Positions 16,801 through 24,376 of a DNA stretch of 64,000 nt are shown in pieces. The first letter of the stretch is position 1. Each line of letters starts with the position of its first letter. Below the pieces are notes generated by a model. The model searched no databases, was not told the origin of the DNA, and worked only from the letters and a program-made list of their open reading frames with translations. Source of the DNA: Chloroflexi bacterium 54-19 (GTDB lineage: Bacteria; Chloroflexota; Chloroflexia; Chloroheliales; Chloroheliaceae); assembly GCA_001898225.1 (NCBI GenBank), contig MKTJ01000047.1:1-64000 (forward strand). Reading direction: 5' to 3'. Made by a program: the position numbers and the translations under genes.

Positions 16801-18399
16801 TTAGGGCCGGCGTCTCTGGGTAAAGAACCAGGCAGCCAGGCCACCACCGGCAGCTATCACCAGGACCACCCCGATGATAATCGGTACGACCGAACCGCTA
16901 TCCGAGGAGGTCGGGTTCGTCACTGCGCCACCGGGAGGGGTTGGCGTGCTGGTCGCCCTGGGTTGCGCCGGGGTCGCGGTCGGTCCGGCCTGGGCGGCTA
17001 CGGTCGCGGTGGACCCGGCAGAGCCTACCGTTGTTCCCGGTGTGCCGTTTGCCGTTTGGGTACCACCGGTAGTCGTTTGAGTACCACCATTATCACCAAT
17101 GGTCGGGGCCAGGGTGACAGTTGGTGGAACGGTTGGAGTCGGAACACCCGGTACCGGGGTCGAAGTAATCGGCACAATCGGTGTACCCGAAACCGGAGTG
17201 GCCTGGTTGTTGGCCTTCAGGTAGTTGATAGCGCTGGTCTTAACCGAGTCGTAAACCGGCTTCTCGACAAAGTCCTTAGTCACCATCTGGAAATATTGTT
17301 CCGAGCTGTCATCGGGAACGTCCCCTACCTGGCGGAAATACCAGATGAAAATGACCCCGGACCAGGGCCAGTTCTTTTTGGCGTAATCGATACCCTCAAC
17401 CGTCCACTGGGCCTGTTGTTGTTCGGTCACACGACCCCAGGTAAGTTTATCATCGGGTATAGAACCGGGCGAGGCGTTCCAGCCATATTCGTTGAACCAG
17501 ACCGCTTTGTTGGTATCGCCATTTTGGACCATCACGTTATGGAGTAACTCGACCCGGCGGTAGTTCAAGACTTTGGGGTCGGGCGCGGCATCGGGCGGGT
17601 AAGCCAGGCCGTAGGCGTTGGCGGGCATAATATCGAAATAGTCTTTAGCCCCGGCCTTATACATCCCGTCCAGATAGCTTAACTCGCTCATATTAATATC
17701 TTCTTCGAGCGTGATAGCCAGGGGAGCGGCCATAACCTTGACATTCGGGTCTACCGATTTAATCGCCTGGTAGGCTAATTTGAGCATATCGACATAGGCG
17801 GCGGGGTTAACCTTTTTGGTCGGCTCCCATTCCCGTTCGAGGTTTGGCTCATTCCAAACGGTGATATAGTTAACTTTCCCTTTGTAGTGCTGGACGAACG
17901 CTTTGAGGAAGTCGGCATAGTCCTGGTAGTTAGCAGGGTGCCCGCCAGGTGTACCGCCCACGGGGTTGGCCCAGGCCGGGGTCTGGTCGACACGAGCGAC
18001 AATCTGGATACCATATTTGTTAGCCAGGTCCACGATCTCATCGTACTTCTGCCAACCCGACTTCTGGTTCTTATCGTCGTTGTAGTAGCCCTTTTTGAAC
18101 TCGATTTCGTTCCAGGCAAAAATCTGCTTAATCCACTTGATACCGGCCTGGCTTATCATCTGCATGGTCCGGTCTTTCTTCCAGTATTCGACTTCTTTAT
18201 CGAGGAAGGTATTGACACCATAGGGGTCAACATCGGTGTTGGGGATTGCAGAGGCCGGGGCCTGGGACGCGGCAGCCTGGGCGGTGGATGGAACTACAAA
18301 TAATAACGAGGCTAACAGAAACTGGGACACAAGCGCCATTGAAAAAACAAGGGCTACCAACTTAAGCCGCCTGTTTTTAGTTGTTTGAAACAAAATCAC
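16801..18399 (-). CDS. secreted, C-terminally anchored clan GH-A glycoside hydrolase
   Basis: Predicted extracellular glycosidase of 532 residues. A long signal peptide (residues 1-43) ends near STAQA. The TIM-barrel domain spans about 55-390. The likely acid/base Glu184 lies in YITVWNEPNLE and the likely nucleophile Glu304 in WFNEYGWN, the GH39/GH5-like arrangement of clan GH-A. Substrate is unknown. A Thr/Pro/Gly-rich linker of about 110 residues leads to a C-terminal membrane helix followed by Arg/Lys residues, so the enzyme should stay tethered outside. I use the GTG at 18399, with AAAGGAG four bases upstream. It gives a proper signal peptide, whereas the open frame's first ATG (18480) leaves almost no leader after the predicted promoter. 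Confidence 0.8.
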   Translation of the reverse strand: MILFQTTKNRRLKLVALVFSMALVSQFLLASLLFVVPSTAQAAASQAPASAIPNTDVDPYGVNTFLDKEVEYWKKDRTMQMISQAGIKWIKQIFAWNEIEFKKGYYNDDKNQKSGWQKYDEIVDLANKYGIQIVARVDQTPAWANPVGGTPGGHPANYQDYADFLKAFVQHYKGKVNYITVWNEPNLEREWEPTKKVNPAAYVDMLKLAYQAIKSVDPNVKVMAAPLAITLEEDINMSELSYLDGMYKAGAKDYFDIMPANAYGLAYPPDAAPDPKVLNYRRVELLHNVMVQNGDTNKAVWFNEYGWNASPGSIPDDKLTWGRVTEQQQAQWTVEGIDYAKKNWPWSGVIFIWYFRQVGDVPDDSSEQYFQMVTKDFVEKPVYDSVKTSAINYLKANNQATPVSGTPIVPITSTPVPGVPTPTVPPTVTLAPTIGDNGGTQTTTGGTQTANGTPGTTVGSAGSTATVAAQAGPTATPAQPRATSTPTPPGGAVTNPTSSDSGSVVPIIIGVVLVIAAGGGLAAWFFTQRRRP

Positions 18400-18493
18400 A
18401 AAACTCCTTTCAACAAACCTTTTTACAGGTTCGCTCTTGTACCATCCCAAACTGGGAATTAACTTGAAAAGTTCGGTCATTTAGAGTGGGGTC

Positions 18494-18519
18494 ATTATAC
18501 CATAATCCCCGGCTGGCAA
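18494..18519 (-). promoter_or_regulatory. promoter of the secreted glycosidase gene
   Basis: On the minus strand TGG plus a perfect TATAAT (18499-18494) form an extended -10. TTGCCA (18519-18514) lies upstream with a short 14-base spacer. The -35 end is 12 bases from the first parS site, so ParB bound there might affect this promoter. Confidence 0.5.
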
Positions 18520-18531
18520 ATTCCACCACTA

Positions 18532-18547
18532 TGTTTCACGTGGAACA
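18532..18547. promoter_or_regulatory. parS: parS-type ParB-binding site 1
   Basis: The 16-mer TGTTTCACGTGGAACA is, read on the other strand, TGTTCCACGTGAAACA, which matches the bacterial parS consensus TGTTNCACGTGAAACA completely. ParB binds such sites, spreads, and loads condensin for chromosome segregation. Confidence 0.9.
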
Positions 18548-18586
18548 TGCCCCAGGATATAACGGGTAATTGCGTGGTAAGTTCCA

Positions 18587-18602
18587 TGTTTCACGTGGAA
18601 CA
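18587..18602. promoter_or_regulatory. parS: parS-type ParB-binding site 2
   Basis: Identical 16-mer to site 1, same orientation, 55 bases further right. Confidence 0.9.
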
Positions 18603-18630
18603 AATTGAGTGATAAACACCCTTTGCACCA

Positions 18631-18646
18631 TGTTTCACGTGGAACA
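18631..18646. promoter_or_regulatory. parS: parS-type ParB-binding site 3
   Basis: Identical 16-mer, same orientation, 44 bases after site 2. Sites 1 and 3 also share flanking bases (CATG before and TGCC after), suggesting that one arose by local duplication. Confidence 0.9.
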
Positions 18647-18691
18647 TGCCGGGTAGCCCGAAGGTCTTATTGCCAGCCTTATTGCCCTGAA

Positions 18692-18700
18692 TGTTATAAT
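18692..18700 (+). promoter_or_regulatory. extended -10 promoter of the gene at 18752
   Basis: TGT plus a perfect TATAAT (18695-18700). A TTGCCA at 18670-18675 could be a -35 element with a long 19-base spacer. The predicted leader is about 45 bases. It lies 46 bases after the third parS site. Confidence 0.5.
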
Positions 18701-18751
18701 AAACCGCAGAAATAGCACCATTGGTCAAGATGTTATAGAGCAGGAAACCCG

Positions 18752-19513
18752 ATGCCCGATTTTAAAATCGCTAAACTTGGTTCGCGCCTGGTCCAACCGG
18801 CAATAGAAGATGGGGATACCTCCCTCCTGGCAAAGGCGTTCAGGACCCGGTTGCTTGATGAGGCTGCTTCCGACCCGGCTCTGCTAAATCCCCTACCTCA
18901 GGCCAGGGTAAGAGTGGCTTTCTACGAAGACCCTGGCGTAAAGCTAAGAACGATCCTAAGAAAAATTGCCCTTACTGTTATCGCGCCGCTAATCGCTTTA
19001 TTCATAATCGGGTTTATCGTTCTATCCACCATCAACCAGCCCAAGCCTGTTGTACCAATCGCCACCGAATCAGTGGTCCTGAGTGATGTCCCTGTCCCGG
19101 CGGGAGTCCGGCCGATACAACGGGCCACTCTCTATTCTCCTAAGCAATTTATTGACGTGTACTTAAACCAGGTCTTGCCGAGTTACACGGATGATTTTAA
19201 GGCGGCGGCCACTTATATCGGACCAAAGACCCAGGACGAACTAAAGGACTTCTATAATACCCGCTTGCTCCAGAATAAAGCGCTCGGCTGGCAGGTTTAC
19301 GGCAAACCGACTACCTATAATATTAGCTATACCAGCCTGTATGTCCGGGCGTTGCCTTCGCAGGTTTCCGGTACCATAGAAGCCCTGGTGGTCCAGTTCG
19401 AACCGGTAGACCTTAATATTTTAAGGAGTGACCCTCTGTATTACGATAGTCAAACCAAACCGGGCGAAATAGCCATCATACTATCTAAAGCCTGGCTGGT
19501 TCCCCGGCGGTAG
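18752..19513 (+). CDS. hypothetical single-pass membrane protein
   Basis: Unrecognised protein of 253 residues. A cytoplasmic N-terminal segment of about 75 residues is followed by one membrane helix (about 80-100, VIAPLIALFIIGFIVLS) and an extracytoplasmic domain of about 150 residues. The outer domain includes YIGPKTQDELKDFYNTRL and VQFEPVDLN, which have the look of a small alpha/beta sensor or adaptor domain, but I cannot assign a family. No cysteines or enzymatic motifs stand out. ATG at 18752 has AGCAGGAAA upstream. A second gene follows 66 bases later on the same strand, and both end at the terminator at 20345, so they probably form one transcript. The parS cluster lies just upstream. 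Confidence 0.7.
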   Translation: MPDFKIAKLGSRLVQPAIEDGDTSLLAKAFRTRLLDEAASDPALLNPLPQARVRVAFYEDPGVKLRTILRKIALTVIAPLIALFIIGFIVLSTINQPKPVVPIATESVVLSDVPVPAGVRPIQRATLYSPKQFIDVYLNQVLPSYTDDFKAAATYIGPKTQDELKDFYNTRLLQNKALGWQVYGKPTTYNISYTSLYVRALPSQVSGTIEALVVQFEPVDLNILRSDPLYYDSQTKPGEIAIILSKAWLVPRR

Positions 19514-19579
19514 CCCTAATCGACCGTGGGCCTATTGGAAAGTTGAGAACTGAGTTAGAAACAGAAAAGGGAGTAAACT

Positions 19580-20308
19580 TTGAAAACTATTTTTGGATTC
19601 TTAACAGGAGCGGCTCTCGGTGCGGGTGGATTATTCGGGTTAAGGAAAGTTCTCAGCAGCCTGGAAGGTCCTGCTGTAACAGCGACCCCTTCGTCCACGC
19701 CTGCACCCGTACCCTCTAACATCACTTTGGAAACCCCGGCTCCCGTTTCGAAAATCAAAACAGAAGATGCGCCGGAAGTTGACCTTCTTGAAGAAGCGTC
19801 ACCTTCTGCCTCACTTGAGTCGGCGTTGGAAGAAATGGAGAAGGTAAAAGAAGGGTTGGCCGCGCTGGGGAGCCTGGTAGGAGAACCCCCGGCCCGCCAC
19901 GAAGAACCGGTCGCCGCCGCTGAAACCGCGCCGGAAGCTGTCACCCCTCGCTCGGAGAGCGCCGAACCCGCTGTGCCGGAGAAAGTGGTGGTAAAACCGG
20001 CCAAAGTTACCCCGCCAAAATCCAGCGATGCCGGTACCGCTAAAGTATCTTCTATGGCTGAGAAAAACGGTAAGAGTGGAAAAAAGAATGCTAAGGCTTC
20101 CCGCACCGATGACTTCACAACTATCGTTGACATTGGTCCAGTCTTTAACCAGAAACTTCACGAAGCCGGGATAAGAAGCTTCAGGGATTTAGCCAGGCTG
20201 ACACCAGCCCAGATCGAGGAAAAGACCGGGATTCCTGCCGAAAGAGTCGAAAGTGGCCGCTGGCTGGAACAGGTCCAGCAAATCCTCGCGGAGAAGCCGA
20301 AAGATTAG
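19580..20308 (+). CDS. protein with C-terminal helix-hairpin-helix domain
   Basis: Protein of 242 residues with a short hydrophobic N-terminal segment (FLTGAALGAGGLFGL) that may anchor it to the membrane. A long disordered Pro/Ala/Glu-rich stretch runs over about 30-165. The C-terminal domain (about 175-240) reads IVDIGPVFNQKLHEAGI, then FRDLARLTPAQIEEKTGI. That is a helix-hairpin-helix fold of the DUF4332 or ribosomal-protein-fused kind that generally binds DNA or RNA backbone. A membrane-tethered nucleic-acid-binding domain beside a parS cluster is suggestive but unproven. The start is TTG at 19580 with AAAAGGGAG six bases upstream. It probably shares a transcript with the preceding membrane protein. 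Confidence 0.7.
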   Translation: MKTIFGFLTGAALGAGGLFGLRKVLSSLEGPAVTATPSSTPAPVPSNITLETPAPVSKIKTEDAPEVDLLEEASPSASLESALEEMEKVKEGLAALGSLVGEPPARHEEPVAAAETAPEAVTPRSESAEPAVPEKVVVKPAKVTPPKSSDAGTAKVSSMAEKNGKSGKKNAKASRTDDFTTIVDIGPVFNQKLHEAGIRSFRDLARLTPAQIEEKTGIPAERVESGRWLEQVQQILAEKPKD

Positions 20309-20344
20309 CCACCCGTATTTCTGATTATAAAATCATGACAAAAT

Positions 20345-20375
20345 AAAAAGAGCGATTTTCAGGTCGCTCTTTTTT
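20345..20375. terminator. bidirectional terminator
   Basis: AAAAAGAGCGA pairs with TCGCTCTTTTT around an eight-base loop, followed by more T residues. It serves the rightward HhH gene and the leftward small gene at 20396. Confidence 0.9.
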
Positions 20376-20395
20376 ATTTACAAAACTTTCTAGAA

Positions 20396-20611
20396 TTAGT
20401 GTCGCTCGGCCAGGAGTTTCTCAAGGATTACCAGTTCGGTTTGCTTCTTCTCAATCTCGCCCCTGGCGTAATCAGCCACGTTTATCATTGCGGCCTGGAC
20501 CGCCATGCGATGTTGTTCATTCAATTTATCCAGGGTTTTGCGATAACCGTCAATCAAAGATGTAAGGCGGTCATCGGGCAATTGTTTTATCTTCTCAATA
20601 TAATCTTCCAT
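20396..20611 (-). CDS. small coiled-coil hypothetical protein
   Basis: A 71-residue, almost wholly helical, charged protein (MEDYIEKIKQLPDDRLTSLI ... EKKQTELVILEKLLAERH) with heptad-like spacing, probably a dimeric coiled coil. No family is recognised. ATG at 20611 has AAAGG eight bases upstream; an in-frame TTG lies two codons earlier. It stands alone between two terminators. Confidence 0.6.
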   Translation of the reverse strand: MEDYIEKIKQLPDDRLTSLIDGYRKTLDKLNEQHRMAVQAAMINVADYARGEIEKKQTELVILEKLLAERH

Positions 20612-20682
20612 TACCAAACCTTTAAGTTGTTTCTACTTTTTCTTTACAAATCCGAAATTTATCAACCAATTATACACAAAAA

Positions 20683-20711
20683 TATCCACATTGGCATGAC
20701 CAATGTGGATA
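20683..20711 (-). terminator. terminator of radA
   Basis: A perfect 12-pair inverted repeat (TATCCACATTGG against CCAATGTGGATA, five-base loop) is followed on the minus strand by ATTTTTG. It lies 33 bases beyond the radA stop. Confidence 0.8.
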
Positions 20712-20743
20712 CCCTGACACGCAATTAATTTTGGTGCCAAAAA

Positions 20744-22402
20744 TTAGAAATCGTCCAGGTTATACCCTTCCAATTCTTCTCCAAATTCGTCAACGACCGG
20801 ACCATTTTGGTTGTTCGGTGTGGTAACTGGTGTTTCAGTTGGCTGGTTATTGCCGCGCCGGTTCCGGCGGCCTGGTTTCTCATTACCTTCACCCTCTTTT
20901 GGCACCAGGGCGTATTCGAGAGCGTCTTGCAGTGTCGCCGCGCCGTAACCCTGCAAACCGGGTGGCATGGCAAGGGGACGCCCGTTGGCGGTAGCGCTGC
21001 GTGGGTAGACCGCCCTGGTAAAGCCTAGTTTGGCCGCTTCCGCCAAACGCCGTTCCAGTTGGTTGACCATGCGGATTTCTCCGTTAAGACCGATTTCACC
21101 AATTAAGACGGTGTTGGGATCAATCTCCGCTTCGTGATAGGACGATACGATAACTGCCGCGACACTCAGGTCCGCCGCCGGTTCGGTCACTTTAAGACCG
21201 CCCACCACGTTGACATATACATCTTGGTTGCCGAGCGGTACACCCAACCGTTTGCTCAAAACTGCCGTCAGAAGGAGCAGCCGGTTCATATCAATACCGT
21301 TGGTGGCGCGGCGTGGCATCCCGGTATAACACTGGCTGCACAGGGCCTGGACTTCAACCAGGATGGGACGGGTGCCTTCCAGGGTTACGGCGACTCCTGA
21401 ACCGGGCGCGCCTTTGATGCGCTCGGCCAGAAACGCCTGGCTGGGGTTGCTTACCTCGACCATGCCATCACCGCTCATTTCAAAAACGCCGACTTCGTTG
21501 GTTGAGCCGAAACGGTTCTTCACACCCCGCAAAAGCCGGTACTGGTGAAAGCGGTCACCTTCAAGATACAAGACAGCGTCTACCATGTGTTCGAGGATAC
21601 GCGGCCCGGCGATATTACCTTCCTTCGTAACGTGCCCGACCAGAAAGATAGGAATGGCCTGTTTTTTCGCCAATCGCATCAGGGTCGCGGCACACTCTCG
21701 TACCTGGGTGACGCTCCCGGCGGCGGAGGTCATTTCCGCACCAAGCCCGTCGTCCCAGACGCTCAGTCCAAAACCAAGGCCCTGTTCTTCTTCTCCGGCG
21801 TTGCGCTCTTTGCGTGAGAGATAAACGGTCTGGATTGAGTCGATAACAACCAGGGAGGGCCGCATCTGTTCGATATGGTCAAGAATAATATTCAGGTTTG
21901 TTTCGCTGAGAAGATATAGCTCTTGGGGAGCCAGTCCGAGGCGTTGCGCCCGGAGTTTAATCTGGTTGGCCGATTCCTCGGCGGAAACATACAGAACCGA
22001 GCCGACCGATTCAGCCAGGGCTGCTGTCACCTGTAAGAGCAGGGTCGATTTACCGATGCCAGGGTCGCCACTGATAAGGGTTAAAGAGCCGGGTACAATA
22101 CCTCCGCCCATTACCCGGTCGAACTCGCCGATAGGAACGGTGATGCGTTTAAAATTTTCGGTTTCCATCGTGGCGATACTGCGAGGGCGGTTGGCACCTA
22201 ATCTTGCCGCACTGCCTTTGCTTTCCCCGTCCGGTCCGCCCAGCCCGCTCCCGGTCCTGAAATTGACCGCTCTTTCGGGGCTTTTGATGGTTTCGTTAAA
22301 ACTGTTAAACTCACCACATTCCGGGCAGCGGCCCATCCATTTATAACTCTCGTAGTTACACTTGCTACAGACATAAACTACGTGCGGTCGCCCTTTTGCC
22401 AT
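20744..22402 (-). CDS. radA: DNA repair ATPase RadA (Sms)
   Basis: RecA-like ATPase and helicase that promotes branch migration in homologous recombination. The N-terminal C4 zinc finger has Cys12, 15, 26 and 29. Walker A is GDPGIGKST, the RadA-specific KNRFG motif is in GVKNRFGSTNEVG, and the C-terminal Lon-protease-like domain contains VYVNVVGGLKVTEPAADL and VLIGEIGLNGEIR. At 552 residues it is longer than the usual 450-460. The extra is a C-terminal tail of about 60 residues, rich in Gly, Asn, Arg and then acidic (ending LEGYNLDDF), probably disordered. It has its own promoter and terminator. Confidence 0.95.
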   Translation of the reverse strand: MAKGRPHVVYVCSKCNYESYKWMGRCPECGEFNSFNETIKSPERAVNFRTGSGLGGPDGESKGSAARLGANRPRSIATMETENFKRITVPIGEFDRVMGGGIVPGSLTLISGDPGIGKSTLLLQVTAALAESVGSVLYVSAEESANQIKLRAQRLGLAPQELYLLSETNLNIILDHIEQMRPSLVVIDSIQTVYLSRKERNAGEEEQGLGFGLSVWDDGLGAEMTSAAGSVTQVRECAATLMRLAKKQAIPIFLVGHVTKEGNIAGPRILEHMVDAVLYLEGDRFHQYRLLRGVKNRFGSTNEVGVFEMSGDGMVEVSNPSQAFLAERIKGAPGSGVAVTLEGTRPILVEVQALCSQCYTGMPRRATNGIDMNRLLLLTAVLSKRLGVPLGNQDVYVNVVGGLKVTEPAADLSVAAVIVSSYHEAEIDPNTVLIGEIGLNGEIRMVNQLERRLAEAAKLGFTRAVYPRSATANGRPLAMPPGLQGYGAATLQDALEYALVPKEGEGNEKPGRRNRRGNNQPTETPVTTPNNQNGPVVDEFGEELEGYNLDDF

Positions 22403-22443
22403 TCCTATTCTCTCCCAAACTATTTAGAACTTTAGTTCAATAT

Positions 22444-22472
22444 ATTATACCATATTTACAAAAACCGGTTAA
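22444..22472 (-). promoter_or_regulatory. radA promoter
   Basis: On the minus strand TTAACC (22472-22467) and a perfect TATAAT (22449-22444) are 17 bases apart. The leader to the radA ATG is about 35 bases. Confidence 0.6.
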
Positions 22473-22563
22473 GTAAAACCAACTTGACATAACTAAAGAT
22501 TGGTATAACACGCGGATAGAAAATAGAGGCACCCAACAGATGCCCCCAATAGGGATTGATTTG

Positions 22564-23178
22564 TTAAATTTGGGATTTTAAGTACTGTTCGATAAAAGGG
22601 CGAATCCGGGTTACGCCATCGCCCCGGTGGCTGTACAAATCTTTCTCCGCCGCTGATAGCTCGGCCATGGTCCGGTTGACCGCGTTAACGACGAAAATAG
22701 GGTCGTAGCCAAAACCGTTAGTACCGCGCTGGTGCCGGGTGATATGCCCTTCGCAAAAGCCCTTCTCGATTTTCAAAACCTCGCCTGCCGGGTTGGCAAA
22801 AGCCACCGCCGCCACGAACCGGGCGGTAAGCGCTCCTTCGGGCAAATCCGCCGGGAGTTTCGCAAGAAGAAAATCAATCCGGTACTGGTCGGTCTTGTCT
22901 TCCCCGGCAAACCGTTTGGAGTAAACGCCGGGTTGCCCGTCCAGGGCCTCAACTTCCAGCCCTGAATCGTCGGCCAGCGCTGGAAGATGGGTTGCCTGGG
23001 CATACTGGACCGCCTTCAGGATGGCATTTTCCTCGAAAGTAGTGCCGGTCTCCTCGACATCGAAATCGGCGGGAAGACCGGCCTCTAAAGGTGTCACCAG
23101 TTCAAGACCGGGCAAGTTGAGCAAAGTTCGCATTTCGGCCAGTTTGCCCCGGTTGTTTGTTGCCACCAGTAACTTCAT
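22564..23178 (-). CDS. rdgB: XTP/dITP pyrophosphatase (RdgB/HAM1)
   Basis: Housecleaning enzyme that hydrolyses dITP, ITP and XTP to monophosphates, keeping deaminated purines out of DNA and RNA. The 204 residues start with LLVATNNRGKLAEM, the family's phosphate-binding signature. They include FEENAILKA, LADDSGLEVEALDGQPGVYS (catalytic Asp), GTNGFGYDPIFV and the C-terminal SHRGDG. Its ATG overlaps the stop of the upstream M24 peptidase gene by one base (TAATG), so the two are coupled. Confidence 0.94.
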   Translation of the reverse strand: MKLLVATNNRGKLAEMRTLLNLPGLELVTPLEAGLPADFDVEETGTTFEENAILKAVQYAQATHLPALADDSGLEVEALDGQPGVYSKRFAGEDKTDQYRIDFLLAKLPADLPEGALTARFVAAVAFANPAGEVLKIEKGFCEGHITRHQRGTNGFGYDPIFVVNAVNRTMAELSAAEKDLYSHRGDGVTRIRPFIEQYLKSQI

Positions 23179-24302
23179 TACTTAACCCGCACGTACTCGT
23201 GAGTGCTGAGATTGATGTTTTCCTCGCCGTTCTCGGTAACAACGGCAATATCCTCAATCCGCACACCGAAACGGCCCGGCAGGTAAATTCCCGGTTCGAT
23301 ACTGAAGGCCATACCCGGTTCGAGGGTCAGGCCGTTGCCACCCACGATATAGGGCTCCTCGTGGACTTCCATGCCGATGCCATGCCCGGTACGGTGGACG
23401 AAATACTGGCCGTAACCACCCTCCGTTATCACCTGGCGGGCGGCGGCATCCACCGACTCGCAGGACACGCCCGGTTTAGCCTGTTTGTGCCCGGCGGCCC
23501 GCGCCTGGTTGACCAGGTTATAGACTTTCTCGAAGTCGGGGTCGGGCGTGCCTCCCTCGACCAGCACCGTCCGCGTCATATCGCTGCAATAGCCCTTGTA
23601 CGCGCCGCCAAAATCGAGTACGACCACGTCGCCCGGTTGAATAACTCGGTCCCCGGTGTGGTGGTGAGGTTGGGCCCCGTTCGGGCCGCTGCCAACAATA
23701 CAAAAGAGCATCTTTTCCTGGCCGTATTTCAAAAGCAGGTTATTGATGTCGCCCATAACCTCGCGTTCGGCCCGACCACTGAATTGCAGTTTCACGATGT
23801 CCGAGAAAGCTTTGTCGGCGATAGCGGCGGCATCTTTCAGGAGTTGGACTTCATCGGGGAACTTGGTGATGCGCAGGGCTTTCATAACTTCGCTGGCTTT
23901 GGACCATTCGGCTTCCGGCAGCACTTTTTGCAATTCAAGCAGGAACATGCTCCAGAGTTGATTGCCGACCGCCGCTTTGACCGGGCCGTTCGCGCTGCCG
24001 ACCAGTTGTTTCAAACGGCCCTGGGGGCCTTCCGCGTCGGTCCAGTCCAGCAGTTCGAAGAAGTTAGCGAATTTGCTGGTCGCCAGTTTTTCGAGAGCAG
24101 GGACAATCATGGCCGTTTCGCCCTTCTGGGGAATGACCATCAGCATCATCCGTTCGTTCTCCATACCGGGGGTGCCAATCAAATATTGCAGGTCCGCGCC
24201 CGGTCCGATAAAAAGATAGTCAATGCCCTGTTCGGCCATAACTTCTTTAGCCCGTTGGCAGCGTTCCTGGTAAATGCTGGAATTTGTTACCGTGGCAGAC
24301 AT
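23178..24302 (-). CDS. M24 family metallopeptidase (Xaa-Pro aminopeptidase type)
   Basis: Predicted cytosolic dinuclear-metal aminopeptidase of 374 residues, probably cleaving Xaa-Pro bonds. An N-terminal creatinase-like domain (1-140) precedes the pita-bread catalytic domain. Metal ligands are visible: the two Asp of VLDFGGAYKGYCSDMTRT, the His of HRTGHGIGMEVHE, the Glu of SIEPGIYLPG and the Glu of GVRIEDIAVV. Related family members with the same fold include Xaa-Pro dipeptidase and creatinase, so the exact substrate is open. It is translationally coupled to rdgB. Confidence 0.9.
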   Translation of the reverse strand: MSATVTNSSIYQERCQRAKEVMAEQGIDYLFIGPGADLQYLIGTPGMENERMMLMVIPQKGETAMIVPALEKLATSKFANFFELLDWTDAEGPQGRLKQLVGSANGPVKAAVGNQLWSMFLLELQKVLPEAEWSKASEVMKALRITKFPDEVQLLKDAAAIADKAFSDIVKLQFSGRAEREVMGDINNLLLKYGQEKMLFCIVGSGPNGAQPHHHTGDRVIQPGDVVVLDFGGAYKGYCSDMTRTVLVEGGTPDPDFEKVYNLVNQARAAGHKQAKPGVSCESVDAAARQVITEGGYGQYFVHRTGHGIGMEVHEEPYIVGGNGLTLEPGMAFSIEPGIYLPGRFGVRIEDIAVVTENGEENINLSTHEYVRVK

Positions 24303-24376
24303 TCCGAATCTCCTTCTCCTCTTTATTCTTTTCTTTAATAATACAAATCGCTTGGAACGATTTTCACCACTATTTG

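Noticed and set aside
22484..22509. TTGACA and TATAAC on the plus strand upstream of radA
   Set aside because: The spacer is only 14 bases and no plus-strand gene follows.
23157..24338. 393-codon plus-strand open frame opposite the M24 peptidase gene
   Set aside because: The minus-strand protein has intact metal ligands; the plus frame is low in recognisable motifs and is a shadow of high-GC codons.
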